Positions 30,701 to 38,045 of a DNA stretch of 64,000 bases are shown here, piece after piece. The notes under the pieces were generated by a model that worked only from the letters and a program-made list of their open reading frames with translations, was not told the DNA's origin and made no database searches. The stretch is taken from contig NZ_CANLZZ010000006.1 in the NCBI RefSeq assembly GCF_947495725.1, positions 62,001-126,000 on the forward strand. The letters are read 5' to 3'. A program made the position numbers and the translations under genes. This stretch comes from an uncultured Lutibacter sp. (GTDB taxonomy: Bacteria > Bacteroidota > Bacteroidia > Flavobacteriales > Flavobacteriaceae). How positions within the stretch are numbered: position 1 is the first letter of the stretch; each line of letters starts with the position of its first letter.

Positions 30701-31019
30701 TCAATTACCTAATGAAGCTCAATTTTCGTCAATCAATCAATTTCAAGTGTTCGATTATAATGGCGATAAATACCCAGATGTTTTGGTAGGTGGAAATCTT
30801 TACGGTTCAGAAGTAGAAACTCCTAGAAACGACGCGGGTTTAGGGCTTGTTCTAACTGGAAGCTCAAAAGGTTTTACAGCAGTTCCATCAAAAGAAAATA
30901 AACTTTTTATTGAAGGAGAAATAAAAGCGATTAAACCTATAAAATTGGCCTCAAAAAATTCAAAGTGTTTTTTAATTGCTATAAATAATAATGAATTAAA
31001 ATTAATAGAATATAAATAA
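27723..31019 (+). CDS. FG-GAP/VCBS repeat lipoprotein with ASPIC/UnbV domain
   Basis: Large lipoprotein (lipobox IISC, C17) expected at the cell surface or periplasm. At least a dozen calcium-binding FG-GAP/VCBS-type repeats are visible, for example VGDINNDGLPDIYF, DYDNDGDLDLFV, DFNNDGFKDLYL, DLDNDGDLDIVI and DYDGDGDLDLFVGG, spread over about 55-1060. An ASPIC/UnbV domain (about 520-590; GYQSSVDPILHFGLG) splits the two propeller-like halves. Proteins of this CRTAC1-like type often follow SusC/SusD in marine Bacteroidota PULs; their function is not settled, and glycan binding is plausible. The gene lies 17 bases after the hairpin that follows SusD. Confidence 0.88.
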   Translation: MRKSLFLIVLSILIISCNQEKSALHKLNFSDLSPDVSGVKFSNNIIENDTLNYFSFPFLYLGSGVSVGDINNDGLPDIYFTGNLVPNKLYLNKGNMKFEDISKSAGVSGDNRWYSGTTMADVNNDGYLDIYVSVSGKFGATNNQLFINNGDNTFTERANEYGIDDSGVSIQSTFFDYDNDGDLDLFVANYPIVKVTGGNQYYKRLMDLNRIEDSGHLYKNNGNGSFTDVTVEAGVHNFGLTLGLVASDFNNDGFKDLYLSNDFNVPDYFYQNNGDGTFSEISKETARHTSMFGMGIDASDFNNDGFTDILQVDMTAEDYKRSKTNMASMSPATFYEAIDLGFNYQYMQNSLQLNQGINEKGLPIFSEISRFAGLATTDWSWGALFADFDNDGFKDAFITNGVKRDVNNNDVNAEYKLASVFGGNKKRDYTLMPSTPIANYAFSNNGDYTFSNKTKDWGLDKKGFSNGFAYSDLDNDGDLDIVINNMDDFASVYVNNSSKSNNNYIKIKLLGKEENKWGIGAKVSVNTSNSQQTQELTLTRGYQSSVDPILHFGLGTVEKIEEIKISWPNGNVQILNDVELNQLVEVKYKSNSIEENKITSKNKEFKDITNEVGLNVQHIEDEYDDFKYEPLLPHIYSKIGPGLTVGDVNNDGLDDFFVGNAAGTSGQLYMQNENSEFNVINGPWQQDAQFEDTGALFFDADNDSDLDLYVVSGGNSVTESDNFYQDRLYLNTGTGFIKSANVLPNILSSGQQIIKGDYDGDGDLDLFVGGRIVPGKYPFPAQSFILQNNGKKDDQLRFTNVTSQIAPELNEPGLVTSALWDDFDADGKLDLIVTGEWMPIRFFKNTGNKFEEVTNFLGLKNSVGWWYGLQKIDVDLDGDLDYLAGNLGLNYKYHTSSSNLFEVYANDFDENGNSDIVLSYQKKGVKLPLRGRECSSQQVSAIKQRFKTYEAFANAELEDIYGERMLNESLNYKSNTFAHFWIENDENGKMKMHQLPNEAQFSSINQFQVFDYNGDKYPDVLVGGNLYGSEVETPRNDAGLGLVLTGSSKGFTAVPSKENKLFIEGEIKAIKPIKLASKNSKCFLIAINNNELKLIEYK

Positions 31020-31074
31020 TTTCATTCTGGTTAATGGAAAGAATCTTAATAATTAAATAATATATAAAAGTATA

Positions 31075-32361
31075 ATGATCAACAAACCCAAAACAAATAA
31101 ACGCTACCATATTCTTTCTATGATTTTTTTTACAGTAGTAATAAATTATTTGGATAGAAGCAATATATCTGTTGCAGCACCAGCATTAAGGGAAGAATTA
31201 GGATTAGATACAATCCAAATGGGATATATTTTTTCTGCCTTTGGATGGACTTATGCGTTATTGCAAATTCCAGGAGGAATAATAGCCGATAAGATTAAAT
31301 CGCGTGTTTTATACACTTTTATTTTAACATTTTGGTCAATTGCAACTTTGTTCCAAGGATTAATTAATTCATTTATTATTTTACTTGGATTAAGAGCAAG
31401 TATTGGAATTTTTGAGGCACCATCATACCCAATAAATAATTTGGTAGTAAGTAGATGGTTTCCCGAAAGTGAAAGAGCTTCTGCAATTGCCGTTTATACT
31501 TCAGGACAGTTTTTAGGTCTTGCTTTTTTAACACCTGTTTTAGTTGCCATTCAAGATTCATTAGGATGGCGAGGATTGTTCATAGTTTCTGGAATAATTG
31601 GAATAGTTTGGGCGGGAATCTGGTATTATTTTTACAGAGACCCAAGAGATCATAAATCTATAAGTAAATCTGAATTAGATTATATTGAAAAAGGTGGAGG
31701 CTTGGTTGGGTCAAAAAGCGTTAAAGAACCTGCTAAGAAATTTGATTGGTCAGATTTAAAATATGCTTTTAAGTATCGAAAATTATGGGGTATTTATATT
31801 GGACAATTTTGTCTTGGAGCAACAACAATATTTTTTCTAACGTGGTTTCCAACCTATTTAATTGAGTATAGAGGTTTAGACTTTTTAGAGTCAGGATTTT
31901 TAGCGTCAATACCATTTTTAGCTGCATTTTTTGGAGTTTTATTATCTGGTTTTACGTCAGATTTTTTAATTAAAAAGGGTTATTCACCAGAAATTTCAAG
32001 AAAAGCACCCATAATTTTTGGAATGTTACTATCTACTTGTATTATCGGAGCAAATTATACTGATGATACTTTTTATGTAATTCTATTTTTGGCATTAGCA
32101 TTTTTTGGAACAGGTTTAGCAAGTATAGCTTGGGTTTTTGTTTCCTTATTAGCACCTAAAAAACATTTAGGATTAGTTGGAGGAACTTTCAATTTTATTG
32201 GAGGTTTATCCGGAATTGTTATTCCAACAGTTATAGGATATTTAGTACAAGAGGGCGATTTTAAACCAGCCTTATTTTTTATTGGAGCAATAGCCTTTTT
32301 AGGTTTTTTTAGTTATACATTTATAGTAGGAAAGGTTGAACGCATTGTTACAAACGAATAA
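31075..32361 (+). CDS. MFS sugar-acid transporter (anion:cation symporter, DgoT/ExuT-like)
   Basis: Inner-membrane importer with about 12 hydrophobic segments over 428 residues. The N-terminal YLDRSNISVAAPALREELGL and the GWTYALLQIPGG segment are typical of the ACS branch of the major facilitator superfamily, which carries hexuronates, galactonate and glucarate by proton symport. The stop is 3 bases before an enolase-superfamily dehydratase, and a galactonate dehydratase follows, so an aldonate such as galactonate is the likely cargo. Monosaccharide or short oligosaccharide transport remains possible. Confidence 0.85.
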   Translation: MINKPKTNKRYHILSMIFFTVVINYLDRSNISVAAPALREELGLDTIQMGYIFSAFGWTYALLQIPGGIIADKIKSRVLYTFILTFWSIATLFQGLINSFIILLGLRASIGIFEAPSYPINNLVVSRWFPESERASAIAVYTSGQFLGLAFLTPVLVAIQDSLGWRGLFIVSGIIGIVWAGIWYYFYRDPRDHKSISKSELDYIEKGGGLVGSKSVKEPAKKFDWSDLKYAFKYRKLWGIYIGQFCLGATTIFFLTWFPTYLIEYRGLDFLESGFLASIPFLAAFFGVLLSGFTSDFLIKKGYSPEISRKAPIIFGMLLSTCIIGANYTDDTFYVILFLALAFFGTGLASIAWVFVSLLAPKKHLGLVGGTFNFIGGLSGIVIPTVIGYLVQEGDFKPALFFIGAIAFLGFFSYTFIVGKVERIVTNE

Positions 32362-32364
32362 AAT

Positions 32365-33528
32365 ATGAAAATTACCAATATTATACCATACCCAATTAAT
32401 GTGGGCTCAGGAAGTCAATTAATAGTTAAAATTGAAACAGATTCTGGATTATATGGTTGGGGAGCTTCCGGACTTTCAGGAAGAGAATTAGCAGTTGTTG
32501 GAGCAATTGAACATTATAAACCACTTTTAATTGGAAAAAATCCAATGCAAATTGGTGCAATTTGGCAAGACTTATATAGAGGTCAATATTTTGAAGGTGG
32601 TAGGGTTTTAACTGCTGCCATTTCAGCAATAGATATTGCCTTGTATGATTTAAAAGGTAAAGCACTTGACGTACCAGTTTACGAACTTTTAGGTGGGAAG
32701 CAACGAGATTTTGTACCTTGTTTTGCCTCTGTTAGATTTTCTTCATTGGATGAGTTAATGGAGCACTCAAAAAAAATGGTGAAAAATGGATGGGATATGT
32801 TACGTTTGGCACCCGCAGAATTTGAAACCTTAGGAAATACAAATCCTTATAAATTTGAGCCAAGAGAGTCTATCGCCATTATTGCAGACTGGGTAACAGC
32901 ATTGCGAAAAGAAGTTGGTACTAAAATAACAATAGGTATCGATTACCATACGCGGTTAACAATTCCAGAAACTTATTCATTTATTAAAAGAATGCCGGAA
33001 GGAACACTTGATTTTATTGAAGAACCAATAAGAGATGAAAATCCGGGAGCATATAAAGAACTTAGAAAGTTAATAAATGTGCCTTTCGCAATAGGTGAAG
33101 AGTTTTCAAGTAAATGGCAGTTTTTACCATTTTTAGAAGAAAATATTACACAATATGCTCGAATTGATGTATGCAATGTTGGAGGTATTACTGAAGCAAT
33201 GAAAGTTGCATCATTAGCAGAATCTCATTATATAGATTTAATGCCACATAATCCACTAGGTCCAATTTGTACAGCAGCAACAATTCATTTAGCAGCTGCT
33301 TGTCCTAATTTTAGTTGGTTGGAAGAAGTTAATACAGGAGCTCATGTAACAACTAACGATCCTAAATTTTATCCAAAGCAACCCAAATTAGATGGGCCCA
33401 GATATCCGGTTTCAGATATTCCAGGTTTAGGAGTAGAAGTTGATGAAGAATTTGTAAGACAACAAGAATTTAAGCAGGTGGAAATTCCTAGATTAAGACG
33501 AAACGATGGCTCTTTTACAAATTGGTAA
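32365..33528 (+). CDS. Enolase-superfamily sugar-acid dehydratase (galactonate dehydratase-like)
   Basis: Cytoplasmic, magnesium-dependent enzyme of the mandelate racemase subgroup. It has an N-terminal capping domain (about 1-120) and a modified TIM barrel. Metal ligands are read as D193, E219 and E245, with the paired histidines H195 (GIDYH) and H295 (MPHNPLGP). Their spacing is the same as in the D-galactonate dehydratase gene downstream, so a related dehydration of an acid sugar is likely, on a different stereoisomer. A 3,6-anhydrogalactonate cycloisomerase, also from this superfamily, is another possibility given the algal setting. It starts 3 bases after the MFS stop. Confidence 0.82.
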   Translation: MKITNIIPYPINVGSGSQLIVKIETDSGLYGWGASGLSGRELAVVGAIEHYKPLLIGKNPMQIGAIWQDLYRGQYFEGGRVLTAAISAIDIALYDLKGKALDVPVYELLGGKQRDFVPCFASVRFSSLDELMEHSKKMVKNGWDMLRLAPAEFETLGNTNPYKFEPRESIAIIADWVTALRKEVGTKITIGIDYHTRLTIPETYSFIKRMPEGTLDFIEEPIRDENPGAYKELRKLINVPFAIGEEFSSKWQFLPFLEENITQYARIDVCNVGGITEAMKVASLAESHYIDLMPHNPLGPICTAATIHLAAACPNFSWLEEVNTGAHVTTNDPKFYPKQPKLDGPRYPVSDIPGLGVEVDEEFVRQQEFKQVEIPRLRRNDGSFTNW

Positions 33529-33628
33529 TTTTTAAAAAGGAAGTAATAAATCTTTAAAATATAATTTAAAATTTTAGAATTTATAGTATTTCATTCTTAA
33601 TTTTACCCTAATTATTAAAGTATAAATT

Positions 33629-34354
33629 ATGTTAAATCAATTAGGTAACAAAAAATCACTTACGCAACAAATCGAAGATGAATTGACAGATGCAATTAGA
33701 CGAGGTGATTATCTTCCTGGTGAAAAACTTCCAACTGAAAATGAACTTTGTGAAATTTTTAATGTTAGTAGAACTTCAATTAGAGAAGCGGTAAAAAGAT
33801 TAAGCGCCCTTGGAATTGTTAAAGTGAAAAGAGGAAGTGGTGTTTATGTTTCAGAAATGAGTATTAAAAATACATCTGAAATATTAAATATGTTTTTTGA
33901 ACTTTCAACTAATGAAGATGTTATACTTCAAACTATTGAGGCTAGATTATTATTAGAACCTCAAATAGCGGTACAAGTAGCTAAAACAAGAACAGAAGAG
34001 CAATTAGAAATACTTAAAAGTAATATGAAAGCTATGGAAGAGTGTTCTTTGGAAAATAAAAAAAGAGAGATAGAGTTGGATAATGATTTTCATAGGACAT
34101 TACTTTTAATTGTAAATAATAAAGTCTTGAGTTTACTATTGAGCCCAATATTTAATTTAATGCCAAAATTTAAAATGAGTGTTTTCGCTAAGCCTTTAAA
34201 AGGGCATACAGTTGCCGAAGATAAAATAATAATGCTTAATCATCATAACAATATTTTAAATGCAATTATTGAACAGAATGAAGAAAAAGCGGCTAAATCA
34301 ATGATTGATCATATTAATGAAACCCGAAAAAACTATTTTAGATCTATAGACTAA
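33629..34354 (+). CDS. GntR/FadR-family transcriptional regulator
   Basis: DNA-binding regulator of 241 residues. The winged-helix GntR domain covers about 8-75 (GEKLPTENELCEIFNVSRTSIREAV split by the usual turn). The helical FCD effector domain covers about 95-225, with metal/ligand histidines around DNDFHRTLL and NHHNNILNAI. FCD regulators of this type commonly respond to sugar acids; DgoR of the galactonate operon is one. Lying between two sugar-acid dehydratases, it most likely controls this branch by sensing an aldonate or a 2-keto-3-deoxy acid. A 100-base gap precedes it, without a clear promoter match. Confidence 0.9.
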   Translation: MLNQLGNKKSLTQQIEDELTDAIRRGDYLPGEKLPTENELCEIFNVSRTSIREAVKRLSALGIVKVKRGSGVYVSEMSIKNTSEILNMFFELSTNEDVILQTIEARLLLEPQIAVQVAKTRTEEQLEILKSNMKAMEECSLENKKREIELDNDFHRTLLLIVNNKVLSLLLSPIFNLMPKFKMSVFAKPLKGHTVAEDKIIMLNHHNNILNAIIEQNEEKAAKSMIDHINETRKNYFRSID

Positions 34355-34372
34355 CAAAATAATAAAACAAAT

Positions 34373-35533
34373 ATGACGAATGACTTAAAAATTGAAAAAA
34401 TAGAGCTATTTAAAGTTCCGCCAAGATGGTTATTCGTTAAAATTACTACAAAATGTGGAGTTGTTGGATGGGGTGAGCCAGTTATTGAGGGAAAAGCAGA
34501 TACCGTATTGGCCTGCGTAAAAGAACTTGAAAAATATTTAATTGGAAAAAGTGCAAATCAGATTGAAGATATTTGGCAAGTATTGTATCGCGGAGGATTT
34601 TATCGAGGTGGTCCAATTTTAATGAGCGCTATCTCAGGTATAGATCAAGCACTATGGGATATAAAGGGTAAGTATTTAAATGTCCCAATTTATGAATTGT
34701 TGGGTGGTGCAGTTAGAAAAAAAATTAAAATGTACTGCTGGATAGGTGGAGATAATCCTGATGTTATTATAGAACAAGCAAGAGAAAAAGTTAATGAAGG
34801 TTATAGTGCTGTAAAAATGAATGCTACCGGAGGCTTAGAATGGATTGCTTCATTAAATGATGTTAAAAAAGCTACAAATAACATTAAACTTTTAAGACAA
34901 GAATTTGGAAACGATTTAGATATTGGAATTGATTTTCACGGTAGAGTTCACAAAGGAATGGTAAAACGTCTTATTGATGAATTAGCACCATATAATCCAA
35001 TGTTTATTGAAGAGCCCGTTTTAAGTGAAAATAACGAAGCTTTAAAACACATTTATCCATATACAAGTATTCCAATAGCAACGGGAGAAAGAATGTTTTC
35101 TCGTTGGGATTTTAAAAATGTTTTACAAGAAGGTACCGTAGATATCATTCAACCAGATGCAAGTCACGCAGGTGGAATATCAGAACTTAGAAGGCTAGCA
35201 ACTATGGCAGAAACATATGATGTTGCTATTGCTCCACATTGTCCGCTTGGACCTATATCTTTGGCATCTGCTATACAGGTTGATTTTGTTTCATCTAACT
35301 TTTTAATTCAGGAAAGTAGTATTGGTATCCACTACAACCAAGGTTTGGATTTCCTAAATTATATGATGAATCCTGAAGTTTTCGATGTGAAAGATGGGTA
35401 TATAAATTTATTGAGAAAACCTGGCTTAGGAATTGAAATAGACGAAGAAAAGGTTAAAGAAGGTGCAAAAATTGGTCATAATTGGAGCAATCCAATATGG
35501 AGAAATAACGATGGTAGTTTTGCTGAATGGTAA
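34373..35533 (+). CDS. dgoD: D-galactonate dehydratase
   Basis: Dehydrates D-galactonate to 2-keto-3-deoxy-D-galactonate in the De Ley-Doudoroff pathway. The sequence is very close to the Escherichia coli enzyme as I recall it, including DFHGRVHK, MFIEEPVL, IATGERMFSRWDFK, APHCPLGPI and GIHYNQG. Metal ligands D187, E213, E239 and catalytic H189 and H289 all align with the E. coli residues at a constant offset of four. The kinase and aldolase that would follow in the pathway are not in this window. It sits between the GntR regulator and the sulfatase-lactonase fusion. Confidence 0.9.
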   Translation: MTNDLKIEKIELFKVPPRWLFVKITTKCGVVGWGEPVIEGKADTVLACVKELEKYLIGKSANQIEDIWQVLYRGGFYRGGPILMSAISGIDQALWDIKGKYLNVPIYELLGGAVRKKIKMYCWIGGDNPDVIIEQAREKVNEGYSAVKMNATGGLEWIASLNDVKKATNNIKLLRQEFGNDLDIGIDFHGRVHKGMVKRLIDELAPYNPMFIEEPVLSENNEALKHIYPYTSIPIATGERMFSRWDFKNVLQEGTVDIIQPDASHAGGISELRRLATMAETYDVAIAPHCPLGPISLASAIQVDFVSSNFLIQESSIGIHYNQGLDFLNYMMNPEVFDVKDGYINLLRKPGLGIEIDEEKVKEGAKIGHNWSNPIWRNNDGSFAEW

Positions 35534-35587
35534 CCAATTTAAAATCAGTAAAGTAATTAGCTTTTTTAAAATATTAAATAAACTAAA

Positions 35588-37903
35588 ATGAGAACATCAA
35601 AGAGTGCTACGTCAAATAATTTTATAAATTATATAATTGTATTGATGTTTATTTTTATTGGAACATCTTGCAATTCTTCAAGTAAATCGTTGTTAAAAAA
35701 TAAAGAAAACAACCCTCCAAATATTATTCTAATAATGGTAGATGATTTAGGTTATGAATCTATTGGGTGCTATGGAGGTACGTCATATAAAACACCAAAT
35801 ATTGATAAGTTAGCAAGTACAGGTGTTCTTTTTAATCAAGCCTATGCACAGCCGCTATGTACAAATACGAGGGTGAAATTAATGACAGGGAAGTATAATT
35901 ATAGAAATTGGACTTCATTCGGAATTTTAGATCCAAGTCAAAAAACTTTTGGACATCTAATGCAAGATGCTGGCTATGAAACCTGCATTGTAGGTAAATG
36001 GCAATTGCAAAGCTATGACCCCATAGATTATCCTGGAGCAGAGTATAGAAGAGGTACTGGAATGGATGCAGATAAAGCAGGTTTTGACGAGTATTGTTTA
36101 TGGCATACAGGACATACAGAAGATAAAGGATCTCGTTTTGCTAATCCAACTATTTTACAAAACGGAAAAATATTGGAAAATACGAATGGGAAATATGGTC
36201 CAGATATTTTTTCTGATTATTTAAATGAATTTGTTTCACGACAAAGCGAAAAGCCATTCTTTGTTTATTATCCAATGGCTTTAACACATAATCCGTTTTC
36301 ACCAACTCCTCGAAGTAAGGAATGGAATGAAGAAAATAAAAGATTTGAAGATAAGCCGGTTTATTTTAAAGATATGGTTGAGTATACCGACAAAATTGTA
36401 GGTGATATTGTTAAGAATTTAGATAAAAATGGTTTAAGGGATAACACATTAATACTATTTTATTCTGATAATGGAACAAACCAACAAATTTATTCCAAAA
36501 TGGGCAATAAAATTGTTAGAGGAGGAAAAGGATTAACCATTAAAACAGGAATTAAAGTGCCATTTATAGCTAACTTTCCTGGGTTTGTTAAAACTGGTGA
36601 AACAGATGAATACATTGATGCAATTGATTTTTTACCATCTATTTTAGAGGTTGCTGGTAAAAAGGTTCCGACAGGTTTTCATACAGATGGAGAAAGTTTT
36701 GTTTCAGTTTTAAAAGGCGAAAATAATAATCGTAGAGATTGGATTTACATGAGTTACAATCCAAAGCCTGGTGTTGGTAAACAAAATTTTTATCCTTCGG
36801 AATTTGTATTTAATAAGAATTACAAATTATATGGAGATGGAAGATTCTATAATCTCGATAAGGACGAATTAGAAACGAAACAATTAATAAAAGCAAACTA
36901 TTCTACTAAAGAAATAGCAATAAAACAAAGGTTTGAAAAAATAATTGATTCATTAAAAAAATACCCTTCATTTGGGGAAATTGAAAGATTAGATACATCT
37001 TTAGATACAATTATTTCGAAACACGCAAGGATAGATTTAGTTGCGCAAGGATTTAATTGGTCAGAAGGTCCAGTATGGCAACCAAAAGGACAAAAGTTAA
37101 TTTTTTCAGATGTTCCAGAAAACAAGGCATATCAATGGAATGACATTTCAGGATTAAGTGTTTATTTGTCTCCTTCAGGAAGTACTCCAAACTTACCGAA
37201 CAAAAAAATAAAAGGTTCTAATGGTATTACATTAGATAACCAAGGTAATTTAATTTTATGCCAAACTGGCGATAGAATTATTAGTAGACTTGTTTCTCGA
37301 AAAGATTCTAGCGATGTGGTTTTCGAACCAATAGCCACGGAATACAATGGTAAAAAGTTTAATTCTCCAAATGATTTAGTTTACGATTCAAATGGAAATT
37401 TATATTTCACTGACCCAACATTTGGATTAGGTAAAGGTAAAAAAAGTGAAATTGGATTTAATGGAGTGTATTTTTTAGATAAAAATGGAAAAGTAAAATT
37501 AGTAAGTAAAGATGTGAAATTACCGAACGGAATTGAAATCTCTAATGATGGTAAAATTTTATACGTAGCAGATTCAGATAAAGATTTTCCAAAAGTTTGG
37601 GCATTCGATATTGTTGAAGAAGGTGTTGTAAAAAACAAAAGAATTTTTTTCGATGCAACTAAATTACATAGAGCTAGTATTAGTAAGCAATGTCCTGATG
37701 GAATGAAAATTGATAAGGATGGGAATTTATTCCTTGCAGGACCCGATGGCGTTTTAATTTTGTCTCCAACAGGAAAACATTTAGGCACCATAAGAACAAA
37801 TAAAAATACAGGAAATTGCGCTTTTAGCGATGATGGTAGATTTTTATTTATTACTTGTGACGATTTATTATTAAGAGTAAACCTTAGGCCTTATGAAAAA
37901 TAA
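35588..37903 (+). CDS. Sulfatase fused to an SMP-30/gluconolactonase domain; atypical CTNTR site
   Basis: A 771-residue lipoprotein (GTSC, C28) with two enzymatic parts in one continuous frame. Residues about 40-445 are an S1 sulfatase: MVDDLG metal motif, GKWQL, and SDNGTN. Its active-site core is C91-T-N-T-R, where the proline (or alanine) normally needed for formylglycine formation is asparagine. Residues about 478-771 are an SMP-30/gluconolactonase beta-propeller (FNWSEGPVW, DVPENKAY, SNGITLD, NSPNDLVYD, CPDGMKID), which in its family binds a divalent metal and opens sugar lactones. Placed after dgoD, it suggests a periplasmic aldonolactonase tied to desulfation. Whether the sulfatase half is active is uncertain. 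Confidence 0.88.
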   Translation: MRTSKSATSNNFINYIIVLMFIFIGTSCNSSSKSLLKNKENNPPNIILIMVDDLGYESIGCYGGTSYKTPNIDKLASTGVLFNQAYAQPLCTNTRVKLMTGKYNYRNWTSFGILDPSQKTFGHLMQDAGYETCIVGKWQLQSYDPIDYPGAEYRRGTGMDADKAGFDEYCLWHTGHTEDKGSRFANPTILQNGKILENTNGKYGPDIFSDYLNEFVSRQSEKPFFVYYPMALTHNPFSPTPRSKEWNEENKRFEDKPVYFKDMVEYTDKIVGDIVKNLDKNGLRDNTLILFYSDNGTNQQIYSKMGNKIVRGGKGLTIKTGIKVPFIANFPGFVKTGETDEYIDAIDFLPSILEVAGKKVPTGFHTDGESFVSVLKGENNNRRDWIYMSYNPKPGVGKQNFYPSEFVFNKNYKLYGDGRFYNLDKDELETKQLIKANYSTKEIAIKQRFEKIIDSLKKYPSFGEIERLDTSLDTIISKHARIDLVAQGFNWSEGPVWQPKGQKLIFSDVPENKAYQWNDISGLSVYLSPSGSTPNLPNKKIKGSNGITLDNQGNLILCQTGDRIISRLVSRKDSSDVVFEPIATEYNGKKFNSPNDLVYDSNGNLYFTDPTFGLGKGKKSEIGFNGVYFLDKNGKVKLVSKDVKLPNGIEISNDGKILYVADSDKDFPKVWAFDIVEEGVVKNKRIFFDATKLHRASISKQCPDGMKIDKDGNLFLAGPDGVLILSPTGKHLGTIRTNKNTGNCAFSDDGRFLFITCDDLLLRVNLRPYEK

Positions 37904-37947
37904 AGAGGTTTAATAAAATCCATATATTGTAGGAAATAGGACGTTTG

Positions 37948-37975
37948 TAGTTATAAAATGAAAGTTTTATAACTA
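37948..37975. promoter_or_regulatory. Inverted repeat overlapping a -7 element (candidate operator)
   Basis: TAGTTATAAAA (37948-37958) and TTTTATAACTA (37965-37975) are perfect 11-base arms with a 6-base spacer. The right arm overlaps the TAATTTTG -7 match at 37974-37981. It could be an operator or a weak terminator for the preceding gene. Confidence 0.45.
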
Positions 37976-37981
37976 ATTTTG
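37974..37981 (+). promoter_or_regulatory. Possible -7 promoter element (TAATTTTG)
   Basis: TAnnTTTG match 64 bases before the GH29 start. The nearest TTTG upstream (37944-37947) is 26 bases away, wider than normal spacing. Confidence 0.35.
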
Positions 37982-38045
37982 AGTACACTTCAATTAAAAT
38001 TAAAGAGATTTAATCTGATAATCAATAAAACTAACTGAACTCATT

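Noticed and set aside
32365-33528. L-fuconate dehydratase call for the first enolase member
   Set aside because: That family is usually longer and I could not see its specific features; the residue spacing matches galactonate dehydratase, so only a broad call is made.
37023-37030. Possible gene break between the sulfatase and SMP-30 parts
   Set aside because: The reading frame is continuous across the junction with no stop or frameshift, so a true fusion is the simpler reading.
37381-37791. 136-residue open frame on the minus strand
   Set aside because: It lies wholly within the SMP-30 domain coding sequence on the plus strand, shows no known domain, and is best explained as an antisense shadow.
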